DNA from: Aliarcobacter sp.
GTDB taxonomy: Bacteria > Campylobacterota > Campylobacteria > Campylobacterales > Arcobacteraceae
Assembly: GCA_028689025.1 (NCBI GenBank)
Contig: JAQTXA010000005.1
Coordinates: 100,955 to 164,954, forward strand
Direction: 5' to 3'
DNA length: 64,000 nucleotides
How positions within the stretch are numbered: position 1 is the first letter of the stretch; each line of letters opens with the position of its first letter. Of this stretch, positions 47,403 through 55,170 are shown piece after piece. Position numbers and translations under genes: made by a program. Below the pieces are notes generated by a model, which did no database searches, had not been told where the DNA came from, and was given only the letters and a program-made list of their open reading frames with translations.

Positions 47403-48605
47403 ATGTCATCAAATTACGGTGTAAATACCATCACAACGGTCAACGCTGCGAGACCAATTAAAATCGCAAGCTCAACTCCAATCGGTATCGCTGCGACAGC
47501 GTTACTTGACATAAACAATACGGCTGATGCTGCAATCATTGCAGAGCTTACAGAAAACAGCGGTCTTTTGTATTACGGAAGTCCTGACGAAGCTCTTGAG
47601 GTATTCAGTGAGAACCTAGGAACCGTGCGAAATGCGCTTGACGGTATTGTGGATCAAAATGTAAATTGTCCGGTTGTTCTCTCAATCGTTCAAATCACTG
47701 AGCTACAAAAAGCAGCTGGAGAGCCGGAGGAGTTTTACGCTGAGCCTGAGATTAAAAGTGACATCATCACTGCAATCGGAGCTTTGAGAAAATCGTCTGC
47801 AAGATTTGGAGTTAAACCAAACTTGCTAATCGCTCCATATTTCTCTCATGACCTTGATGTTAATGCTGAACTCAAAGCGGTTGCAGATGGACTTCTTGCA
47901 ACTGGTATCATCGATCTAAATGCAGACGATGAGGCTGACGCAAACACTAAGATTGCAAATTACGGCACAAAACGCCTTTTGATTTGTGACCCTTATGTCA
48001 AGGTTTGGAATACGGTTACAAGTGCAGCAGCTTATGAGCCTATGTCTGCAAGAGTAGCGGGTATGATCGCACGAACTGACAGCGAGGTTGAGTATGGATG
48101 GGCTGACAGCTTCTCCAATAGAGTTGTAAACGGCATCAGTGGAACAAAGCGTGATGTTGAGTTTACTCCAGGACAAGAGTGTGAAGCTGATCGCTTGAGA
48201 ACCAAAGCGGTAACAACGCTTATTCGTTATCAAGGCTTCAGAGCATGGGGAGGCGAGACGACTGATATTGACCCGATTTGGCAAGACCTTACAAGAGTGC
48301 GTGTATTCGACCGTGTATGCGAGGCTGCTCTTGAGGGATTGTTTTGGGCAATTGACCGTCGAGCTGACATTTTAAAAAGTGCAAAAGACTCCGTTGAGCA
48401 AATGCTCTTGGCTCTTAAAGGCTCTCAAGTATTGCTCGGCTTCAATGTGTACTGGGATCCAAACAAGAATACCAGGGCGAACATTACAGCTGGTAAGTTT
48501 TACATGGTTGCTGAGATGCAAAACATGCCTATCGTCAAGCGTCTTGAGGTCAACTTCAGCTATGTTGACAAATACGCTGATGTTCTCATCAAACAAATTT
48601 CATAA
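47403..48605 (+). CDS. Tail sheath protein (inner phage)
   Basis: 400 aa; 'ETTDIDPIWQDLTRVRVFDRV'. Confidence 0.93.
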   Translation: MSSNYGVNTITTVNAARPIKIASSTPIGIAATALLDINNTADAAIIAELTENSGLLYYGSPDEALEVFSENLGTVRNALDGIVDQNVNCPVVLSIVQITELQKAAGEPEEFYAEPEIKSDIITAIGALRKSSARFGVKPNLLIAPYFSHDLDVNAELKAVADGLLATGIIDLNADDEADANTKIANYGTKRLLICDPYVKVWNTVTSAAAYEPMSARVAGMIARTDSEVEYGWADSFSNRVVNGISGTKRDVEFTPGQECEADRLRTKAVTTLIRYQGFRAWGGETTDIDPIWQDLTRVRVFDRVCEAALEGLFWAIDRRADILKSAKDSVEQMLLALKGSQVLLGFNVYWDPNKNTRANITAGKFYMVAEMQNMPIVKRLEVNFSYVDKYADVLIKQIS

Positions 48606-48617
48606 AAGGAGTAGATC

Positions 48618-49124
48618 ATGGCTGATGTAAGAAAATCACAAACAATCAACGGGGCGGTAGTTTATGTTGAGGGAATGGGCTTTGTCGGCACAACCTCAGA
48701 GGTTGAGCTTCCGGCAATTGAGTTCGAGACATTTGAAGGGAACGGCGGCGTTTATAAAAGAGACATTAACACTTTGATGCTCAAGGCGTTGACAACAAAG
48801 CTAAAGTTCAGCGAATACAATAAGGTTCTTTACGAGAGCTTAGGCAAACATGGGACGGAAGAGACAAGCATTTATGTTAAATGGAATGTCACCGGTAAAA
48901 AAGGAAACTTCTCTCATGTAGCAACCTTCAGAGGAGAAATTAAGAAGTTTGAGTCTCCAAAGGTTGAATACGGCAAAGAGACGGCGGTTAGTATGGAGCT
49001 GGCTTGCTCATTCTATAAGCTTGAGGAGGACGGCACGACTCAACTGCTTATTGACCTTGACGCTTATGTGTGTGAGATTGACGGCAAAGATGTGTGGCAA
49101 GAGCTTCGAGAAAACATTTTATAA
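48618..49124 (+). CDS. Major tail tube protein (inner phage)
   Basis: 168 aa; homologous to outer 20441..20944. Confidence 0.88.
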   Translation: MADVRKSQTINGAVVYVEGMGFVGTTSEVELPAIEFETFEGNGGVYKRDINTLMLKALTTKLKFSEYNKVLYESLGKHGTEETSIYVKWNVTGKKGNFSHVATFRGEIKKFESPKVEYGKETAVSMELACSFYKLEEDGTTQLLIDLDAYVCEIDGKDVWQELRENIL

Positions 49125-49134
49125 GGAGTAAACA

Positions 49135-49344
49135 GTGAAAAAAATTACTATTAACGGAAAAGAAGTAACGGTTAGAGAGCCAAAAGTGCGAGATATGCGT
49201 GCAGTTGCGCATCATGCAAGCGAAGAGGATAAAGAGGTACATTTGATTGCAAATCTTACCGGTATGAGTGTCGATGAGATTGATGACTTAAGTGTCCAAG
49301 ATTACAAGAAGCTACAAAAAGAGTTGCATGATTTTTTGGCTTAA
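49135..49344 (+). CDS. Tail assembly chaperone E (inner phage)
   Basis: 69 aa; 'REPKVRDMR...LTGMSVDEIDDLSVQDYKKLQ'. Confidence 0.8.
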   Translation: MKKITINGKEVTVREPKVRDMRAVAHHASEEDKEVHLIANLTGMSVDEIDDLSVQDYKKLQKELHDFLA

Positions 49345-49499
49345 TTGGCGTGCCGTGGAGCGACATGCTCATCGGCATAGCTTCTTTGGGCAATATGTTT
49401 AATCAAGGGTATTGCGACTCTCTCGAGATGTTTGTTTCGGACTTTGTGGTTCTTAATAAAATGGCTCAAGATGAGATGATAAGAAGAGCTGAGGGTTAA
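49332..49499 (+). other. -1 frameshift site T_TTT_TTG (49332-49338) and E' extension
   Basis: -1 frame open 49338-49499: GLIGVPWSDMLIGIASLGNMFNQGYCDSLEMFVSDFVVLNKMAQDEMIRRAEG*. Confidence 0.82.
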
Positions 49500-49706
49500 A
49501 TAAACCCTCGCTTTAAACGGTGTTTAAACGGTTGAAAAAAGTGTTTTATCAGCTGTTTACAGAGTGTTTAAAAGAAGCAATGATTTTATAAAAGAGTGGA
49601 ACGAAAAAGAAAATGCTGAAGCTGATTGCAAAAGGTAAATTGTAATCCGGTAGCGTTCTCCAGTAGTAGTTCACCGCAATAGTTAATAAAATAGAAAGGA
49701 TAAGAG

Positions 49707-52310
49707 ATGTCATTGAAAGCGATGGGACTTGGTATCGTAATTGGAGCAGCTGTTTCATCATCTTTTAAATCCTCAATTGGTACCGCAATTAATAGCATAG
49801 GTGGACTTAAAGAAAAGATAAACGGACTCAACTCTCAAAGGGTTGAGCTTCGTAAAATGGACACTGAGTCTTCAAAAATTGAACTTAGAAAAGTTAATGC
49901 GGAGCTTCTAAAGCTCAAAAAAGATGCAATTATTCAGCTGAAATTTGAGACCAAAAAAGAAGAGCTTTTGGCTCAGAAAAACGCTATTTTGGGAGTGCTT
50001 GGAACTGCAATGGTTATCAGGGCTCCCATTATGGCTCAAATGCAAGTCGAGCAAGCTCAAGGCGAAATATCATCTCTTGGCATTAACGAAGCCGGTATCC
50101 AAAAAATCACAAAAGCCGGTCGAGAATTTAGTAATCAGTTTGCCGGTACAACTACAAGCGATTTTATCAAAGCAAGCTACGACATTAAATCCGGTATAGC
50201 CTCTTTATCTGATGAGGGTGTTGCTAAGTTTACGAGTTTAGCAGCGATGACAGCTACTGCGACAAAAGCTTCAACATCTGAAATGACAAAGCTTTTTGCA
50301 CTTGGATATGGAATTTATAGAGACCAGTTTAAAAGTGACTTTGATTTTGGTGAGAAATTCAGTGCAGCAATCTCTACCTCGGTTATGGCATTTAGAACAG
50401 ATGGTGTTGACTTAAGCACAGGCTTATCAACTCTTGGTGCAGTCGCAACAAAATTCGGCGTTAGTTTATCTGAGCAGCTTTCAATTATAGGAAATGCCAA
50501 AGGTGCGTTTAACTCAGCAACTGAAGCCGCAACCAGTTATCGTGCGTTCTTGATGAATGTTGGAAAAGCTCAAGAGAAGCTCGGAGTCCAAATGACAGAC
50601 TCTCAAGGCAAGATGCTTCCTATGTCTCAAATTCTTGAGAGTTTAAAAGATAAGTTTGGAGACTTGGAAAAAGTTGAAAACATGGACAAGCTCAAAGAAG
50701 CTTTCGGAAGTGATGAAGCAGTTAAGATCGTAACCGCTCTTATTGATAAAACAAAAGATTTGACAGCGAGCCAAAAACAGATTAATGATGAGATGGAAAA
50801 AGGCACTAGTATAACCAAGCAAATGGCTGATGCAATGCAAAGAGGTAAGGGGTTTGAGCTGCTTGGTCAGCAAATTGGAAATCTCGGAGCGAGCATAGGA
50901 AAAATATTCATGCCGGCAGCGACTTTACTTGCAAGCGGTATCGGCGTGATGGTAAACGGCGTTGATGGTTTTATCAATACATTTCCCGTTCTTAGCTCTG
51001 TTATCGGCGGTGTTGCAATGGGATTTTTTGGACTTGTCGCAGTCATTAAAATTGCTACGATAACAAAAACACTTTTCCAAATGGCAACAATTGTTTTGAG
51101 GGGCTCATTGCTTGCTCAAATACCGGTCGTAAATGGTCTCAGACTCGCCTTTAACAGATTGAGTCTCACAAAGATGCTGACATCTGCAAAAACTGGAGTT
51201 TTAACAGCTATGCAATGGGCTTACAATACGGCTGCAACTGTTGGAAGTGGTGCATCATTAAAGCTTGGTGCCGCTTTGAGATTTGTTGGCAGTGGCATTG
51301 CTTGGATTGGTAGAGCTTTGTTTGCAAATCCAATCGGCTTGGCAGTTCTCGCAATAGCTGGAGCCGCTTACGCTATTTATACCTACTGGGAACCAATTAA
51401 AGGTTTTTTCTCAAGCGTTTGGAATAGTGTTTTATCGATATTTGGTGCAGCTAAAGACGGGATAAAAATGGCTTTATCTTTTAGCCCTATTGGTTTAATT
51501 GCTATGCACTGGGAGCCAATCAGAGGCTTTTTTGTTTGGGTTTGGAACTCTGTTTTATCCGTATTTGGTCAGGCTTGGACGGCAATCACTGGAGTCCTTG
51601 GCTTTAATCCAATTGGTATCGTCATGCAAAGCTGGGAAGGGATAAAGACTTATTTTATCAATCTATGGCAAGGGCTTGTTGCTGGATTTGTCAAGACATT
51701 TGAGAAAGTCGGAGAGATGTGGGGAAGTGTCAAAAGCTTCTTGGGCTTTGGGGATGACAAAGACACAAAGAAAACCGTCAAGCTGACAAATAATACCCAA
51801 AACATAGGCAGTGAGGTATTTAAAAAAGACGTAAAGGTCACCGAGAGCAAGACAGTGGCTCCAGTCATTAAGCCGATTGCGGTATCGGATAAGGGGTATC
51901 AGGCACCTCAACCAAAACCAATCGCATTATCTGAGTCAAAGAAACAAAGCATAAAACCAGCAAACAACACTGAGGTAAGTGCTGAAGGCGGTTCATCTGC
52001 TGCCAAAAAAACTGCGGCTGCTGTTATGATCGGAGGCTCTCTCGTTGCTGCGCCTCAAAGTATGCCAGCAAGTACCGTAATGCCTAAGACTCACATTGCA
52101 CCGGCTACACAAACAGCTAAAGAGTCAAAGTCTCCACAGCAGTATAAAATCGATGTCACTTTCACCGGAGACATCATCGTCAAAGCTACTGACGGTAAAG
52201 TGGTCGAAGCCGGGCAGTTAAAAAGCAATCTTGAAGACCAGGTTAGAGTTGCTCTTTCAAGGATTAAAGACAGTGCAAAAAATAGAAGTTTTGAAGACGA
52301 GGTGATTTGA
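49707..52310 (+). CDS. Tail tape measure protein (inner phage)
   Basis: 867 aa with repeated hydrophobic/Trp-rich 'YWEPIKGFFSSVWNSVLSIFG'. Confidence 0.92.
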   Translation: MSLKAMGLGIVIGAAVSSSFKSSIGTAINSIGGLKEKINGLNSQRVELRKMDTESSKIELRKVNAELLKLKKDAIIQLKFETKKEELLAQKNAILGVLGTAMVIRAPIMAQMQVEQAQGEISSLGINEAGIQKITKAGREFSNQFAGTTTSDFIKASYDIKSGIASLSDEGVAKFTSLAAMTATATKASTSEMTKLFALGYGIYRDQFKSDFDFGEKFSAAISTSVMAFRTDGVDLSTGLSTLGAVATKFGVSLSEQLSIIGNAKGAFNSATEAATSYRAFLMNVGKAQEKLGVQMTDSQGKMLPMSQILESLKDKFGDLEKVENMDKLKEAFGSDEAVKIVTALIDKTKDLTASQKQINDEMEKGTSITKQMADAMQRGKGFELLGQQIGNLGASIGKIFMPAATLLASGIGVMVNGVDGFINTFPVLSSVIGGVAMGFFGLVAVIKIATITKTLFQMATIVLRGSLLAQIPVVNGLRLAFNRLSLTKMLTSAKTGVLTAMQWAYNTAATVGSGASLKLGAALRFVGSGIAWIGRALFANPIGLAVLAIAGAAYAIYTYWEPIKGFFSSVWNSVLSIFGAAKDGIKMALSFSPIGLIAMHWEPIRGFFVWVWNSVLSVFGQAWTAITGVLGFNPIGIVMQSWEGIKTYFINLWQGLVAGFVKTFEKVGEMWGSVKSFLGFGDDKDTKKTVKLTNNTQNIGSEVFKKDVKVTESKTVAPVIKPIAVSDKGYQAPQPKPIALSESKKQSIKPANNTEVSAEGGSSAAKKTAAAVMIGGSLVAAPQSMPASTVMPKTHIAPATQTAKESKSPQQYKIDVTFTGDIIVKATDGKVVEAGQLKSNLEDQVRVALSRIKDSAKNRSFEDEVI

Positions 52311-52684
52311 TGTTTTACGCAATGATAGGAGAGTATCAGCTGGAGCTCACGAAGCATCAGCTTGATGAGCTTTCATACTCACTTGAGTTTGGTTGGAAAA
52401 AGATTGATCGTCTTGCAACACTACCGGCTTTTCAGTCTGTCAATGAATATTCGGAAACGATAGAGCTCAAGGCTTCTTTGATTATGCAAAAGCAAAGCGT
52501 GCTTGATGAGTTCATACAGACCGCAAAAGAGAAAAAGCCTCTTTTTATGGTGCTTGGATACGGCAAGGTAATCGGAAATGTATTGGTGCAGTCTATTCAG
52601 GTTACAAGTAGAGACTTTGTGCGAGACGGCAAGGCTGTCAAGCGTGATGTATCAATCTCACTGGCAAGGTATTACGATGCTTAG
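52307..52684 (+). CDS. Tail protein U (inner phage)
   Basis: 125 aa; position after tape measure. Confidence 0.8.
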   Translation: MMFYAMIGEYQLELTKHQLDELSYSLEFGWKKIDRLATLPAFQSVNEYSETIELKASLIMQKQSVLDEFIQTAKEKKPLFMVLGYGKVIGNVLVQSIQVTSRDFVRDGKAVKRDVSISLARYYDA

Positions 52685-52880
52685 ATATATAGCAAATGAT
52701 GGCGATAGATTAGACAAAATCATTTATGACAATTACAAGACGCTTGATGTTTTTAAGTCGGTTATGGATGTTAATAAACATATATACGGCAAGACAATAC
52801 TTGACGCTGGAGATATTGTCTATCTACCGACAATAGAAAATCAAATCAAAGTAAAAGAGCTTAAATCACTATGGAATTGA
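52677..52880 (+). CDS. Tail protein X, LysM-like (inner phage)
   Basis: 'NDGDRLDKIIYDNYKTLDVFKSVMDVN...LDAGDIVYLP'; ATG at 52677. Confidence 0.82.
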   Translation: MLRYIANDGDRLDKIIYDNYKTLDVFKSVMDVNKHIYGKTILDAGDIVYLPTIENQIKVKELKSLWN

Positions 52881-53818
52881 CACCAATTTTCGCCATTCAG
52901 GCAAACGGTACCGATGTTACCGGTCATATCGCCAAGAACCTTATTGATTTACAATTTAAAGATGAGGACGGGAATGTTAGTGATGAGCTGACAATCAATG
53001 TTTATGGAGACTTCCAGCGTCCAAAGTATCAAGATGAGCTCAAGCTTTGGCTTGGCTACAAAGAAAGCGGTGTTTTTTATTGCGGTCTCTTTAAGGTGCA
53101 GACCAGCGAGCGAACCGACAACCATATACTCAAAATAACTGCAACCGGTGCGGACTTTGGTGACTCTATAAAGCAAAAGAAGAGTCGAAGTTTTGAGAAG
53201 ATGAGTGTTAAGGCTTTGTGCGAGCAAATAGCATCTCACAACGGTCTTACGCTTAATAGTGACTATGATGATGTCTTCATCTCTCATCAGGCTCAAAACA
53301 ATGAAAGCGACTTGCATTTTTTAAAGCGACTCGCTGGAGAGCTTAATGCGATTTTTAGCATAAAAAATAATGTCCTGGTCTTTCTGAAGAAACAAAAAGA
53401 CGGCAAAAAGAATGATGCGCTCCCTGAGTTCTTTATTGACGCAAACAAAGTCTCAGGTCTTACCATAAAGCACTCAAATAAGCTTTTGTACTACTCTTGC
53501 AAAGCTGTTTGGCACGACACAAAAGACAATGTAAAAAAGGAAGTTGTTGTCGGTTCAGGTGCTCCTCAATTAGTCCTCGAGGGAAGTTTCAAGGATAAAG
53601 TAGACGCAAAGATAAAAGCAGAGGCGAAGCTTCAAAAAGCAAATCAAGGCATAAAATCAGGCTCATTCTCATGTGCTGGCGTTGAGATATATGCCGGAGG
53701 CAAGTTGACTCTATCAAATACATTAGGAGGTGAAGACGATGAAACTTACAGCATAAAAAGCGTGAGCCACACATTTTCGTCAAGTGGCTGGGAAACATCC
53801 GTAGAATTTGAAAATTAA
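52871..53818 (+). CDS. Late control/tail hub protein D (inner phage)
   Basis: 315 aa; homologous to outer 58122..59069. Confidence 0.88.
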   Translation: MELTPIFAIQANGTDVTGHIAKNLIDLQFKDEDGNVSDELTINVYGDFQRPKYQDELKLWLGYKESGVFYCGLFKVQTSERTDNHILKITATGADFGDSIKQKKSRSFEKMSVKALCEQIASHNGLTLNSDYDDVFISHQAQNNESDLHFLKRLAGELNAIFSIKNNVLVFLKKQKDGKKNDALPEFFIDANKVSGLTIKHSNKLLYYSCKAVWHDTKDNVKKEVVVGSGAPQLVLEGSFKDKVDAKIKAEAKLQKANQGIKSGSFSCAGVEIYAGGKLTLSNTLGGEDDETYSIKSVSHTFSSSGWETSVEFEN

Positions 53819-53910
53819 CTAAGCGAGAAGCAGCCACACCCTCAACTCCTCATGGCTGCTTTGACTATATCGGCATTTGCGCCGTTAATCTTTATCAATG
53901 AGGAGTACAC

Positions 53911-54705
53911 ATGAACACTACAAATAAACAGCTCAAGGCACCTTTCGGTTGGGTCGGCGGTAAGTCGAAACTTGCAAAAGACATCGTTGCAGCAATGCCG
54001 GATCATAGGCTATATGTTGAAGTCTTTGGAGGCGCATTAAATGTTCTTTATGCAAAACCAAAGCCTACCGGAACAAAGCAAGCAGAGGTCGTCAATGACA
54101 TCAACGGAGACCTTATCAATCTGCACCGAATGATACAAACTCAGCCTCAAACACTCTCGTTCTATCTCAATAACATGCTTATAAGCCGTGCTATATTCGA
54201 CGGCATCAAAAAAGGCTTTTATCGCCCACGCAATAAGATAGAGAGAGCGGCTTATTATTTCTACCAGTTGACTCAAAGCTTTGGCTCAAAAGGAGATAAC
54301 TTTGCTATGTCTGCCAAGAGTAGAAAGCCTAAAAACATTTATAAAAGCTTTCAGGTGTGGAGCTCTCGTCTCAAGATGGTTACTATTGAGAATATGAGCT
54401 TTGAAGAGCTAATCCGAACCTATGACAGCGATGACGCTTTCTTTTATTGTGACCCGCCTTATGTTGACACTGAGTCATATTATAAGAACACTGGAGGCTT
54501 TGGTCATGCAGAGCATGAAAAACTTGCAAGCGCACTGGCAAAAGCAAAAGGAAAGTTCCTTGTATCATATAATGATTGTCAGCTGGTTAGAGAGCTATAT
54601 AAGGAGTTCACTATCACAAAGACCAAAGCGATTGATTATACACTTGGTGCGAATGTGTCCGGGGTTAAGAAAAGCGTTCAAGAAGTCTTTATAACTAACT
54701 ATTAA
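53911..54705 (+). CDS. D12-class DNA adenine methyltransferase (orphan)
   Basis: 'FGWVGGKSKLAKDIVAAMP', 'YVEVFGGALNVL', 'FFYCDPPYVDTESYY'. Confidence 0.92.
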   Translation: MNTTNKQLKAPFGWVGGKSKLAKDIVAAMPDHRLYVEVFGGALNVLYAKPKPTGTKQAEVVNDINGDLINLHRMIQTQPQTLSFYLNNMLISRAIFDGIKKGFYRPRNKIERAAYYFYQLTQSFGSKGDNFAMSAKSRKPKNIYKSFQVWSSRLKMVTIENMSFEELIRTYDSDDAFFYCDPPYVDTESYYKNTGGFGHAEHEKLASALAKAKGKFLVSYNDCQLVRELYKEFTITKTKAIDYTLGANVSGVKKSVQEVFITNY

Positions 54706-54739
54706 ATACCATTTAAACGGTGTTTAATTTCGCACATAG

Positions 54740-54780
54740 AATGAAAGTATCCGACCCGTTTTAAAGGTTGGACTTTCATT
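54740..54780. repeat. Long hairpin near right end
   Basis: AATGAAAGT..CCGACC/GGTTGGACTTTCATT. Confidence 0.7.
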
Positions 54781-54793
54781 TTAAATACAAAAT

Positions 54794-54819
54794 ACTATCA
54801 TTTCAAAAACCGTTTTACA
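54794..54819 (-). repeat. Right terminal inverted repeat of Mu-like phage
   Basis: ACTATCATTTCA...TTACA mirrored at left end. Confidence 0.88.
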
Positions 54820-54824
54820 GTAAA
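54820..54824. repeat. Target site duplication GTAAA (right copy)
   Basis: Identical to 20949-20953. Confidence 0.88.
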
Positions 54825-54826
54825 AG

Positions 54827-55036
54827 ATGAAAGATATAACATTAGCAAATGGTAAAACTGTACAAATGAGAGAACCAAAGGTAAGAGATATGAGAATATC
54901 TCAAGAGGCAAAAACTGATGCAGAACAAGAAATTAAATTAATTGGTAATTTAACAAATATGACAATGGATGAAATTGATGAGTTATCTTTAAAAGATTAC
55001 ACTTCATTGCAAACGGCGTTAAAAAGTTTTTTGTAA
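54827..55036 (+). CDS. Tail assembly chaperone E (outer phage), separated from its ribosome-binding site by the Mu-like insertion
   Basis: 69 aa; homologous to 49135..49344. Confidence 0.82.
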   Translation: MKDITLANGKTVQMREPKVRDMRISQEAKTDAEQEIKLIGNLTNMTMDEIDELSLKDYTSLQTALKSFL

Positions 55037-55170
55037 TAACCTGGGAAGATGCAAGAAAAGGTATAGCTATGATAGGTTATACCTTTTCTTTTGGATATGA
55101 AGAAATCTTAGGAATGGATTTAAATGATTTCTTCTATTTTGTAAAGGAATGTAAGGATTATAAAAAATGA
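55027..55170 (+). other. -1 frameshift site T_TTT_TTG (55027-55033) and E' extension (outer phage)
   Basis: -1 frame open 55033-55170: VITWEDARKGIAMIGYTFSFGYEEILGMDLNDFFYFVKECKDYKK*. Confidence 0.82.

Larger units (their letters stand above)
20954..54819 (+). mobile_element. Inner Mu-like transposable prophage (33,866 bp)
   Basis: MuA/MuB, Mor, GemA/gp16, Mu head genes; terminal inverted repeats TGTAAGGGGGTAGATGAAATGATAGT / revcomp TGTAAAACGGTTTTTGAAATGATAGT; 5-bp TSD; GC shift. Confidence 0.95.

Noticed and set aside
53911-54705. Methylase as part of a restriction-modification system
   Set aside because: No adjacent endonuclease; neighbours are tail gene D and the phage terminus.
20963-54809. 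First guess of phage ends at TGAAATGATAGT/ACTATCATTTCA
   Set aside because: Flanking 5-mers (GTAGA/AAAAC) do not match; extending outward to TGTAA/TTACA gives matching GTAAA flanks.
20942-54829. Assembly chimera instead of true nesting
   Set aside because: Inverted terminal repeats plus an exact 5-bp target duplication and perfect restoration of SD-ATG spacing on in silico excision are not expected from misassembly.
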